Of a stretch of 64,000 bases of DNA, positions 19,827 through 30,150 are shown piece after piece (position 1 is the stretch's first letter; every line of letters starts with the position of its first letter). This DNA comes from Porpolomopsis calyptriformis. Taxonomy: Eukaryota; Basidiomycota; Agaricomycetes; Agaricales; Hygrophoraceae. The notes under the pieces were generated by a model that was not told the DNA's origin, ran no database searches, and saw only the letters and a program-made list of their open reading frames with translations. The translations under genes were made by a program, and so were the position numbers. The DNA is taken from the NCBI GenBank assembly GCA_951640195.1, contig OX621168.1, forward strand, positions 434,001-498,000. The letters run 5' to 3'.

Positions 19827-22361
19827 TCACACCACCGTAATGATAGCATCATAATTCATCTGGCACGGCTTGCCGTTCAACCCAAGCGCGTATTGAGTCG
19901 TCAACAACATTCCTCCGATGGTCTGTGCCGCTTTCCTCGGCTCCGTGCCCTCGAGAGTGGTGTTGATGTCCTGCGCAAAGACGAAGAGGTACCAATTGCC
20001 GGTGAATTCCCTAGTAATCGCCGTAAAACCGACGTACGACCCTGTGTTCGGCTGTCGTTCATCCTCTTTCTCCACCGACATACCCGTTCCGAGTGTTGGA
20101 GTCATCGCCGCACCAGCACTGATCGCCAACTTTGGTATAGGTATCTCGGGGTCAAATCCGCCAAGGTACCCATTCCCATCGTCACGGAGCTCAACCATGG
20201 TCTTAAAGCCGGAAGTATGAAATAGAAGAGCGAAGGCGTAGAGCTGAGGGCCTCTGAAGAGCTCTCCGTTTGGTTTGGTGAATTGGGCGCCTATGATGAG
20301 CATGTCTCTGCGTTGGTGAGTGTAATGGCCAGAGTTATCATGCATGCCGTCGACGTTGACTTTGTAGGACTTTAAGTAGTGAATATTAGAAAAGTTATTC
20401 TCCGTCGCATATTTGAGTACACGGCCACTGTCGAGCGTGCGCGTATAGTCCCACGCAATGGATCCACCGAATTTGGTGCCCGGCGAAGGGGCATCCATAT
20501 GCGTAACGTTGAAGTGTACAAGCTCGCTTACGGTCAACTCTCCAGGCTTGGGCGGAGTCTGGGTTCGTCCTCGGTCGTGGAGATCAGCATCGTCACTAGC
20601 CGCGGCAATGGCTGCGCAGACTACGCCAAGTGCGATCAAGACAGCAGCGATGCCCTTGTCAGTCTCCGCCGAAACTTGCGCACCGTCGCAACAGTTCACA
20701 CTGCCATCAGTCTCGTCAAATTTACCTGAGGGACCTCCTGACACCTCACCCCCGCCGCCCCCTTGAGTTGCCTCCTTACCGCCAAAATAGAGGAGTATCG
20801 CTGCAGCGATTATAAAGATGACCTTCCACCATGGATCGTTGAAAGGCAGTGGACCGTACGTCCCGGGGTACGCCGGGTTTGAGACCAAGTTCATGGTAGC
20901 TTTCGTGATCAGGGCAGGATAAGGGATGCTTCCACTACCACGACCATCGGAACTGCCACAGCCGCAACAGCATTTACACGTGCGGCTTGTAGTAGGACAA
21001 TCGCATGGGATTTTGGCGGGTGCGATAACGGTTTGGATATGGAAGTGGAGGGTGCCTTGAGGAAGGTTGACGGTAAAGTCTTTCGTGGATTTGTCAAAAT
21101 CGACAGCGAGGACGAATATTTTCTTGAGGATCCTGGTACTCTTGGAAGATGTCCCTGATTGTTGCTGGACAATAAAAGAGACAACAGTTTCACCCGGGGT
21201 CGCTTTACTGAAGTCAGCAGAAAAGACGGATTTGAATGAAGCCGCAGCCAAGGCTTCTCCACCCGAAGGAGAGGCAAGAGCAATGGGTACGCTGACCATC
21301 GGATCGGCCACCCCTTCGACATATACGGAGAGACCCTGCAACGCCTGACTGCCGTCATTCTTTGTCTCGACGTTGATGAGTTGTGTACCGAGGTTCGTGA
21401 CGAAGATCCCATCGGGGGTCATAAATCCGGTGCTTGGCATTGTGGAATAAGGGCGATATGGTATACTCGCCGGGATGGCTGGGGTTACCGAACTGGTGGG
21501 AGTAACAGCGGAACCTCCACCTCCACCAAGAACTATTACTGCTACCCCACCGACAACCTTCCCTTTAGAATCGTACTGCTCGACCAAGAATAGCGCAGCT
21601 GAGGCATCTAGCGCTTTGTCGGGCAAGCCGACAAGCGTGTGGAAGGCAAGCTCATGGTTTGGCTCAAGATCCCTCAGGGTGAGGTTCCTTTCAACGGTCC
21701 CTTTGTCTGGCAATGGATCACCAGCCACATAATTTAAGATGAGCCCGGATGTGCTGTCCTTTGTCGCATTGTTGTAATGAGAGAGGCCAAATTTGAGAAG
21801 CGCGGGAGCGAACAGCGCATCAGGGGCTGGAAGAATGGCAATTTTTGCGGCAGGCTCATTGTGAAGTCCGACAGCAGCGATCGGGATCAAGAAGGGGTGG
21901 CCAGAATGGGGAACTTGGGCGATGATGTTTACATTATGCTGAGCGACATGACGATCGTAAACGTTCCATGGTGTGGTAGGATGAGCAGGGCTCAGATCGT
22001 TTGTAGCGGATACTTCACAGATGACACATTCATGACCGTTGTTGATCCATTTAGGGAACCAAGGGGTGACGCAAAGGACAGTTTTTGTCTCCCCAGCATC
22101 TAGAGATACGTTGCTGGTGCCGATGAGGGTGCTGTTGACTGGAGTGGGCACAGTCGCTGGGTTGCAAACCCAGAATTGGACCGTGGCGTTGGTTGCAGCC
22201 ATCGAACCCGAGTTCTTAACTGAGGCCAATATGTAAACTGCTTTGTTTTGCGCAGGAATGATGGGAGTCGGGTCGCTCGGGGTCGATTGAAAAAAGATAT
22301 TTGGATTGAAATAATATGGAAAGGAAGTGCCGCCATGGCCGGAAAAACTGAGTTGGGCCAT
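19827..22361 (-). CDS. Single-exon 844-residue membrane-associated protein of unknown function
   Basis: One uninterrupted frame encodes about 844 residues from ATG 22361 (MAQLSFSGHGG); an upstream ATG at 22472 adds 37 hydrophobic residues but looks like 5' UTR. The N-terminal ~150 residues resemble a CARDB/Ig-like beta-sandwich ('VYILASVKNSGSMAATNATVQFWVC', then 'WFPKWINNGHECVICEVSATNDLSP'). A similar beta-rich block follows with a Gly-rich linker. Then comes a Cys-rich cluster (CDCPTTSRTCKCCCGCG), a membrane segment (WWKVIFIIAAAILLYFGG), a second hydrophobic stretch (GIAAVLIALGVVCAAIAA), and a C-terminal beta-rich domain ('GAQFTKPNGELFRGPQLYAFALLF'). I cannot name the family or a function. 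The absence of introns over 2.5 kb is odd in this intron-rich neighbourhood and would fit transfer from a bacterium or a retrocopy. Confidence 0.8.
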   Translation of the reverse strand: MAQLSFSGHGGTSFPYYFNPNIFFQSTPSDPTPIIPAQNKAVYILASVKNSGSMAATNATVQFWVCNPATVPTPVNSTLIGTSNVSLDAGETKTVLCVTPWFPKWINNGHECVICEVSATNDLSPAHPTTPWNVYDRHVAQHNVNIIAQVPHSGHPFLIPIAAVGLHNEPAAKIAILPAPDALFAPALLKFGLSHYNNATKDSTSGLILNYVAGDPLPDKGTVERNLTLRDLEPNHELAFHTLVGLPDKALDASAALFLVEQYDSKGKVVGGVAVIVLGGGGGSAVTPTSSVTPAIPASIPYRPYSTMPSTGFMTPDGIFVTNLGTQLINVETKNDGSQALQGLSVYVEGVADPMVSVPIALASPSGGEALAAASFKSVFSADFSKATPGETVVSFIVQQQSGTSSKSTRILKKIFVLAVDFDKSTKDFTVNLPQGTLHFHIQTVIAPAKIPCDCPTTSRTCKCCCGCGSSDGRGSGSIPYPALITKATMNLVSNPAYPGTYGPLPFNDPWWKVIFIIAAAILLYFGGKEATQGGGGGEVSGGPSGKFDETDGSVNCCDGAQVSAETDKGIAAVLIALGVVCAAIAAASDDADLHDRGRTQTPPKPGELTVSELVHFNVTHMDAPSPGTKFGGSIAWDYTRTLDSGRVLKYATENNFSNIHYLKSYKVNVDGMHDNSGHYTHQRRDMLIIGAQFTKPNGELFRGPQLYAFALLFHTSGFKTMVELRDDGNGYLGGFDPEIPIPKLAISAGAAMTPTLGTGMSVEKEDERQPNTGSYVGFTAITREFTGNWYLFVFAQDINTTLEGTEPRKAAQTIGGMLLTTQYALGLNGKPCQMNYDAIITVV

Positions 22362-23473
22362 GTTAGAGAAAGGTAGGAGCGTTCGTTCTGGGTAGTTTGC
22401 AATGAGACGCACCAGCGCGAGGAAGAAAGCGTCAGCTAAGCAGAGATCAAAGATCAAAGTTACTGGGTACAACTCACAGACTTAATCCTCTATACGGGCG
22501 ACTGGGGTATGTGCCCACCATGTCGCCTTTTTAATCCTACCTCCAGGGGTGATGATGGTAACGGAGGTGCTCTTCTGGTCACATTCGCAGGGTTTATTTT
22601 CAGGCCGGTTGAATAAAAAGGACCTCGAAGCATGCCAAGAGCATCCATTCAATCCAAATCACCGCTCATTCGTGGCCTTGGCATCTTATAGACCGTCAAG
22701 CTCATAGCCGGGTGGTCTGCCAAGATGGTGTAGGGATAAATGCCAAGAGAAATTGTTTCGTTTGTTTCTGATATTCCTTAGAATTCAGAGAGGGTGAGCA
22801 GGACGTCCGTTACTTATTAATAATGGGCACATCACCTTGTTTGTGTATAATTACCGGTAGCTCTTCAATTCCACGACCCAGTGCTTGGCGCTCAGCCATT
22901 GTCCCCCATATTCCTCTCCGACTTCTCTTAATACGGGAAGAGGAACCGACGAAGTGAACCCAATATTATCAAAGCATCCTGATGTATTCAACTGTCAGAT
23001 GTTAACACCATCGCCCTCCTGACCATTGCAGGCGGCACAGACATAAGTCGCCAAGAAAAAAAGATCCCCTTGGTGGGAACCTGGATTTTCTGGGGGCGAA
23101 AAGGCGGTCCTTGACCTAGATGTCCCTGCTCCTGGTCCCTCTTTACTTATTGTGTCTTTCTTACTAACTACTATTCATCTTCTGATATCCAGCATACCCA
23201 CGCAAGCATCTGGTATGCGAAACGCTGGGTTCTAAGCAGCGTTTCATCAACTCCAATTAACCCCGTGTTATCTTCTATCGAATTACGGAAACACAAAGCC
23301 CTTCATTTTATTCTCGACCGCTGTGATAGTCCATTCATACAAATTCTGATAGAAAATCGGGTTGGTCAAGATACCACGATAATTTTCGGCAAATTAAATC
23401 TGGTCAGGGATACATGGGGGGGGATGTTCACACAGGAGGTTCCAAGGCCATTGGGCTCAAGTGCTCTTCGGAA
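22362..23473. other. Intergenic region
   Basis: This separates the single-exon gene (-) from the decarboxylase pseudogene (+). Apart from promoter-like pyrimidine stretches around 23090-23180, I see no gene, RNA or repeat. Confidence 0.4.
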
Positions 23474-24600
23474 ATGCCCGTTTATCAAGCGACTGCTTCT
23501 GTACTGGTCAATATTGCATGTTTGTGGGGATGTCTCATCCTGGTTACTGTGTTATCAACAGGTCCAATCAGATCCTGGGGGAAACGACACACAGAACCCA
23601 TCCTTCCACCAATTCGTCCTGACCAGGATCACTTGCAGTCTGCAACAACATCCCGCGCAGATCCCTCTTTCAAACAAGACAGGCTTGGCTTAATTGAAAG
23701 GAAGAGGTCATCAAGGATGGTGACCGGATGATTACCTGTATCGCGGAAATGAAACAGTTGCGAAAACAAATAAAACAGGAGAATCCCAACAATGCGAAAG
23801 TACGATGTCCTCCATTCTTGATACAAATTATAATTGACGTATCTCCATTAGTTGTCCACATTTCCCGTGCACATATGCTTCCAGAACAACTTCCCAACCC
23901 GCCCAGGCCTTGCATCTTCTGGCTCTGGCTTTGCAGCTCTGGCAGACTTCTTGGCAGCTGTTCCCATCTCTCCGTCGCCTTTATCCCGTATCACTCATCG
24001 GGGCTTCAGTTTCGCCTGTCGATCCCTCCTCGAAGGCTTCATTGCTTGGCAAGAAGGCACATCTGCGAACAGCTCAGATTCTCTCTCCGAGAGCACTGGC
24101 CTCACATGCACGCCTCATCTGTGTTGTCTCCACGACAAAAGCATGTCCTCGAAGGCTGGGATGCAATCAAGCACGGCGTCCCTGCACGCATGCAGGATTC
24201 ACCAGTTTCACGTAGTCACGCTCAATACCGACCCGCCGATTCTTATATTACTGACGTGAGCCTCGCGATCGTCGCATTGGTTGTAGAACACAATCGTGTC
24301 TCTGTCAAGAAAGGCAGGTCAAGGCATTGTACGTGTTCAACACCGGGCTGAATGCCATCATCTATGCGCTGAAGGAGGATATTCGTGAAATTGTTGATAT
24401 ACTTGTCAGATATTTCCCGCGCACTTAACTTCAAGAATTTGGCCTTTATGGAGGCACGGGAATGGGTGGATTATAAATTTAATGAAGGGTTAGTGAAGAG
24501 GCTTGCAATCAAAGGTCTCATTCATACCTGCATCGGTGACGGGCCAAGGGTCCTGACGGATGACCAGGCTCTGCCTATGGCGTCGTGTGCCATTCCATTC
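23474..24600 (+). pseudogene. Decayed diphosphomevalonate decarboxylase (MVD1/ERG19) copy
   Basis: Fragments in all three plus-strand frames line up, in order, with mevalonate-diphosphate decarboxylase. They are: MPVYQATAS.LVNIAC (start 23474); WGKR.T..ILP; DQDHLQS.TTSRADPSFKQDR; CIAEMKQLRKQ; NNFPTRPGLASSGSGFAAL (normal family motif about TAAGLASSASGFAAL); 'FACRSLLEGFIAWQ'; 'EHWPHMHA'; 'LICVVS'; 'SSKAGMQ'; 'FHVVTLNTDPPI'; 'DVSLAIVALVVEHNRV'; 'YVFNTGLNAIIYALKEDI'; 'VRYFPR'; and 'AIKGLIHTCIGDGPRVL'. Successive pieces fall in different frames, with stops between, at places that introns do not explain. So it is a frameshifted pseudogene. The enzyme is required for ergosterol and isoprenoid synthesis, so an intact copy must exist elsewhere. 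Confidence 0.85.
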
Positions 24601-24757
24601 CCCAGCTTGTCCGTATGCCTAGATGTACATGGGAGTGAAATTCTTCGTTCACTACCAAGCTTGGACTATTAGTTTGCACAAATGTGGTCAAAGCAATCGG
24701 ACAGAAGCAAACAAAGAACAACAACGGCTGCTCCAATACTTATTGGGTGATTGGTGC

Positions 24758-27700
24758 ATGCATCTTTACAATCTCACCCTTCAGCCTCCTACGGCGACAA
24801 CCCAGGCTATTGTTGGAAATTTTTCGGGAGCCAGACAACAAGAAATAATTGTATCTCATGGAACTCGGCTAGAACTCCTGCGGCCTGATGTCCAGACCGG
24901 AAAAATCTCAACCGTGATCGCTACGGACGTGTTTGGTTCTATCCGTTCCCTTGCGGCTTTTCGATTAACGGGCGGCACAAAGGGTGAGCTATCGTACGTG
25001 ATTGCCTCACTTTTCCTAATGTTCACATCCCCCGTGTTCTTAGACTACGCTATAGTAGGATCTGATTCAGGTCGCATAGTCATTTTGGATTATGACCCGA
25101 AAACTAGTAGCTTTGTAAAACTGCACCAGGAAACATTTGGAAAATCTGGCGCTCGTCGAATCGTTCCTGGGCAGTACTTGGCCACCGATCCCAAAGGTCG
25201 AAGTGTTATGATCTCAGCGATGGAAAAGGCAAAATTAGTCTATATTCTAAATCGAGATGCCGCCGCGAACTTGACTATATCTTCTCCCCTCGAGGCTCAC
25301 AAGAACGCAGCGATCATACATCATATCGTTGGTTTAGACGTGGGATTTGAGAATCCTATGTTCGCCGCCCTAGAGGTCGATTACACTGAATCCGACCAAG
25401 ACCCCACTGGCGAGGCTTTTAACAATGTCGAAAAAGTAAGTCCTTTGTCTTGCTGAGGTAGCTCGGAAAATTTATAGAATCATTAGATGTTAACGTATTA
25501 CGAACTCGATTTGGGCTTAAACCACGTTGTACGGAAATGGAGTGAACCGACAAATCCTCGAGCCAACCTCCTCGTACAGGTCCCTGGTGGCCAATTGGCA
25601 TCATCCGATCGCTTCGACGGACCCTCAGGGGTGTTGGTTTGCTGTGAGGATCACATTATATATAGACATATGGACGCCCCTCAGCACAGAGTTCCTATCC
25701 CACGACGGAAACATCCTCTGGAGGACTCTGATCGCGGTTTGATTATCATAGCTGCTGTCATGCACAAAATGAAGGTATGTCCATGCATACCTCTCCTCTG
25801 CCTGAATCACCTAACAACGGCTCAGGGTGCTTTCTTCTTTCTCTTGCAAAGCGAGGAGGGTGATCTTTATAAGGTTACTATCGATCACGAAGACGAAGAA
25901 GTAAGGTCATTGAAGATCAAGTACTTCGACACCGTACCTGTCGCCTCTAGTCTCTGTATTCTTAAATCTGGTTTCCTTTTTGTGGCATCTGAATTTGGTA
26001 ACTCGTAGGTGTCGAATCGTCGTTCAAGCGGAAACGTTATTGATTCCTTTTCAGTGTTCTGTACCAATTTCAAAAGCTAGGCGATGATGATAACGAACCG
26101 GAATGGGCCTCTACATCATATCCTTCGTTTGGGATGGCTGATCCTTCTTCACCTTTACCTCACGCGCATTTTCGACCTCGTCCCCTAGAAAATCTAGCGC
26201 TGGCAGACGAACTTGACTCAGTAGACCCAATACTTGATTCCAAAGTAATGAAGATCCTGCCAAATTCCGATGCACCTCAAATCTTCATTGCAAGTGGCCG
26301 TGGTGCTCGCAGCGCGTTTAGAACTCTCCGCCACGGTTTAGAAGTCGAAGAATCAGTCAGCTCTGACTTGCCTGGAATCCCCAATGCCGTCTGGACTACA
26401 AAGCGAAAGGAGGACGGTAAAATTTGTTGTCTCCCATCCATGATTGCTCATTTTTTCAACTTAATCCATAGATCCCTTCGATTCGTATATCATTCTGTCA
26501 TTCGTGAATGGTACACTTGTTCTGTCAATTGGTGAAACAATCGAGGAAGTCCAGGACACGGGTTTCTTGTCATCCGCTCCCACACTTGCCGTCCAGCAGA
26601 TCGGCGCTGATGCCCTCTTACAAGTGCACCCTCATGGCATCCGACATGTTTTGGCGAATCGGCGTGTAAATGAGTGGAGTGCCCCCCAGGGCAAGACCGT
26701 CGTTTGTGCTACAACAAACAAGAGACAAGTTGTGGTTGCCCTTAGTTCAGCTGAACTAGTATATTTCGAGCTTGATTTGGACGGCCAACTGAACGAGTAC
26801 GAAGATCGAAAGGCGATGGGTAGTACCGTACTGGCCTTGAGTGTCGGAGAAGTCCCTGAAGGGCGGCAAAGAACACCTTATCTCGTGTGTCACTTTGATC
26901 TTCCCTCAACTTTACATTGAAATGATGTTCTTCTTTGCTTAGGCTGTTGGTTGCGAGGATCAGACTGTTCGAATCATCTCACTTGACCCAGAAAATACAC
27001 TTGAAACTATCAGTCTACAAGCATTGACCGCACCTCCATCCGCCATTTGCATCGCAGATATGCTGGATGCCGGAATCAACAAGACGCAGCCAACGATGTT
27101 TGTTAATATTGGCCTGCAGAATGGTGTGCTGCTACGCACCGTTCTGGACCCTATTAACGGTCAACTCACCGATACACGGACTCGGTGAATACACTTACTA
27201 ATCATTATTGTACCCATCCTTACATGTATTATTTGTGTAGGTTTTTGGGCGTTCGGCCTGTGCGGCTCATACGAGTCCAGATCCAGAGAAATCCAGCTAT
27301 TCTCGCGCTTTCCTCGAGGTCATGGTTGAATTACACCCACCAAAATCTCATGCACTTCACCCCTCTCATTTTTGAGAACTTGGACTACGCTTGGAGTTTT
27401 TCTGCCGAGCTCAGTCCGGAAGGTCTGATCGGCATCACCGGCAGCGTTCTTCGGTGAGTCTAGTGTTTATGTTGTCCATCTTCCGTAAATATAAGTATCC
27501 TACCTCAGTCAAGGTTTCGATTGTGATGTTTCCCGGTGCTCGTTAAACCACACTCACACGGTCTACTTTCTAGGATATTTCAGATTCCAAGGCTAGGGAC
27601 GAAACTGAAGCAGGACTCGATCCCCCTATCGTATACTCCCCGTAAATTTATCTCTCATCCGACCAATCGATATTTCTACCTTATTGAAGGTGACCACCGA

Positions 27701-29118
27701 GTACAAGGAGAGGCTGCTGCTGCCCAAAAGTTGAGCCGGCTGGTAAGTCACCCCCACTAATTATTGATCACGATATTGATCACGCATTTATTATTCGATT
27801 GTAGCGACAACAGGGGGAGATTATAGACGATGAGATTGTCGATCTACCGCCAGAGGTGTTTAGCCGTCCAAAAGCTCCTGCTGGGACGTGGGCATCGTGC
27901 ATTCGAATTATTGATCCTGTCGAGGTTGGCCGAGCGTTTTGTCTCCGCATCGCACGTTCCTAATATTTATTATTTCAGGCGAAGACAGTTGCACTAATTC
28001 CTCTCGAAAACAATGAAGCAGCCTTCTCTCTCGCAATTGTTCCATTCTCTGCGCGGGGAGGTGAACTACACCTTGTGGTAGGCACCGCTGCTGACACTTT
28101 CTTGTCGCCGCGTTCATGTAGTAGCGGTTATCTGCGAACCTATAAATTCGTTGACGATGGGGCAGGGCTTGAGCTGCATCATAAAGTATGTCCCAAAGTG
28201 TTCTTGAACTAGGTTTCTTTTACAGAAATTTATGTAGACAGAGACGGACGATGTACCTCTGGCTGTGATGGCGTTCCAAGGGCGGCTGGTTGCCGGGGTT
28301 GGAAAGGCACTCAGAATTTATGATATTGGGAAGAAAAAGTTGCTCCGCAAGGTTGAAAACAAGGCACGCACTGTTTCATTCTCCGGGGATGTCCTCTCGC
28401 TAATCCATCACAGACATTCGCGTCTGCTATTATCACGCTCAACACACAAGGTTCGCGGATTATCATTGGGGACATGCAAGAATCTGTTTTCTATGCTGTT
28501 TACAAACCTCCCGAAAACCGCCTCCTTGTTTTTGCGGACGATTCTCAGCCAAGATGGGTTACGGCTACTACGATGGTGGACTACAACACTGTTGCTGCCG
28601 CAGATCGATTTGGCAACGTCTTCGTCAATCGCTTAGATCCCAAAGTGTCCGAACAAGTTGACGACGACCCAACTGGAGCAGGTATATTGCACGAAAAGGG
28701 GTTATTGATGGGTGCACCGCACAAAACTAAAATGATTTCCCATTTCCATGTGGGAGACCTTATCACATCTATCCACAAAGTTTCTCTTGTCGCAGGTGGC
28801 CGTGAAGTCCTGCTCTATACTGGGTTACAGGGGACTATCGGAATTCTCGTGCCGTTGGTATCCAAAGAAGACGTGGACTTCATCTCGACGCTCGAGCAGC
28901 ACATGCGCACGGAGCAGGGAAGCCTGGTTGGAAGAGATCAGTTGAGTTGGCGGGGATACTACACGCCAGTGAAAGCGGTCGTTGACGGAGACTTGTGCGA
29001 GACATTTGCAAGGTTGCCTGGGACGAAGCAGAGTGCTATTGCTGGAGAGTTGGACAGGACCGTTGGTGAGGTGCTGAAAAAGTTGGAGCAATTACGAGTC
29101 ACTGCGAGCGGGTTTTGA
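24758..29118 (+). CDS. RSE1: Splicing factor 3B subunit 3 (SF3b130/RSE1)
   Basis: About 13 exons join in frame: 24758-24983, 25044-25435, 25487-25774, 25826-26004, 26055-26416, 26472-26884, 26943-27184, 27241-27453, 27574-27742, 27805-27924, 27979-28185, 28238-28363 and 28414-29118. The product begins [20 protein letters not shown] and contains '[10 protein letters not shown]', '[18 protein letters not shown]', '[17 protein letters not shown]', '[14 protein letters not shown]', '[16 protein letters not shown]..'-like and 'LLRKVENK' blocks, ending [11 protein letters not shown]. It is a three-beta-propeller scaffold (DDB1-like) of the SF3b complex in U2 snRNP, which binds the branch-site region. 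Length of about 1,200 residues fits the family. One intron (28364-28413) uses a GC donor. Confidence 0.95.
28364..28413 (+). other. GC-AG intron in RSE1
   Basis: The exon must end at '...LLRKVENK' (the conserved RKxENK block of SF3B3) and resume at '[21 protein letters not shown]'. The junction is AAG|gcacgc ... catcacag|ACA, so the donor is GC. A GT six residues upstream (AAG|gttgaa) would also keep frame but would delete the conserved VENK. Confidence 0.7.
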
Positions 29119-29222
29119 GATCTGGCAATTTATTGTAGGCACATATGTATTTTACTTTCCATGACCGCCACTGGGGCGATCGAAACCCTGGGAACCTTCC
29201 CACACTCCAAGTCTTTTCTGAT

Positions 29223-29931
29223 ATGTTGAGCGCATCCAGCCTTCGTCTCGTTGCGCTCCCAAGGCAGACTCTTGTCAATACAAAACGAGCATTGTCTGGT
29301 ATTGCTCTCAAAAACCACCAGGCACGTTCCTTTCAGACCTTCTGCCAAGACCGAGCACAGTCCACTAACGGCAAGCCAAGTACACCGCACACGCGACAGC
29401 AATAGGGCAAGGCCGCAATGGCCAAGTCACCTCCAACAATCTCAGTCTCCGCCTCGCCATGCCGAAAGAGCTCGGTGGAAAGGGCGATGGCGAGAACCCC
29501 GAGCAGCTGTTCGCCATGGGGTATGCATGTACGCGTCTTATTTTTTTTTTTGGTTTCCGCCTCCGTTGTTGTGGGTTTTGACGACCGCTTCCCTGGCCAT
29601 TGTGAATAACGTTTTGAACCGGAATCGGTAAGCCTGTTTCTTGGGTGCGATCCAGGCAGTCGCGGGACGGATGGGCAAGGCGAATATGGTGAAGGACGCC
29701 GTTGTTCATACCTCGGTTCACATCGGGGAGCCGAGCGAGTTAACTGGGCTTGGGCTCGCGGTCGACATCAAGGTGGAAGGGGTAGATGAGGAGGTCTTAC
29801 AGGCTGGGCATCAAGTACGTGTATGGTGCTTACGCGTAATTCCTGCTTTTAAAACGGAATTTTTGGCCCAGCTCTGTCCGTACAGTCGCGCGCTGAAACA
29901 CGGCGCAGTGGTGAACGTGTCCAGGGCATGA
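29223..29931 (+). CDS. Ohr/OsmC-family organic hydroperoxide resistance protein, probably mitochondrial
   Basis: The start at 29223 (MLSASSLRLVALPRQTL) gives a basic, Ser-rich mitochondrial-type presequence. After a first intron (about 29326-29375, junction uncertain) the Ohr body reads 'KYTAHATAIGQGRNGQV', 'LAMPKELGGKGDGENPEQLFAMGYA'. After an intron at 29529-29632 it continues 'SCFLGAIQAVAGRMGKA', 'DIKVEGVDEEVLQAGHQ'. After an intron at 29815-29871 it ends 'LCPYSRALKHGAVVNVSRA'. The two redox cysteines (SCFLGA and LCPYSR) are both present, so the thiol-peroxidase mechanism is intact. Ohr proteins reduce organic hydroperoxides. Ohr is typical of bacteria but is also found in fungi. Confidence 0.85.
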
Positions 29932-30150
29932 GATTGTTTAAATAATCTTTGCTTAGGGGGTTATCTTGATGATACATTGTCACTGATAGCGTGTCTACTT
30001 ATACATGTTCATGACACGACAAATTATTTAACAAAGGGCTGATTGCTAAGTCCGACACGAAATGCACAAAATACTGTCATGCGGCTGTAGTAATACATCG
30101 AGTATTTCGAAGAATGTGCATACTTCAAAGGTTGACAAGGTCCAAAGAGC

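Noticed and set aside
22362..22472. Longer start of the 844-aa protein (MYPVTLIFDL...)
   Set aside because: The extra 37 residues look like translated 5' UTR; the ATG at 22361 begins the well-structured region. A cleaved signal peptide is not excluded.
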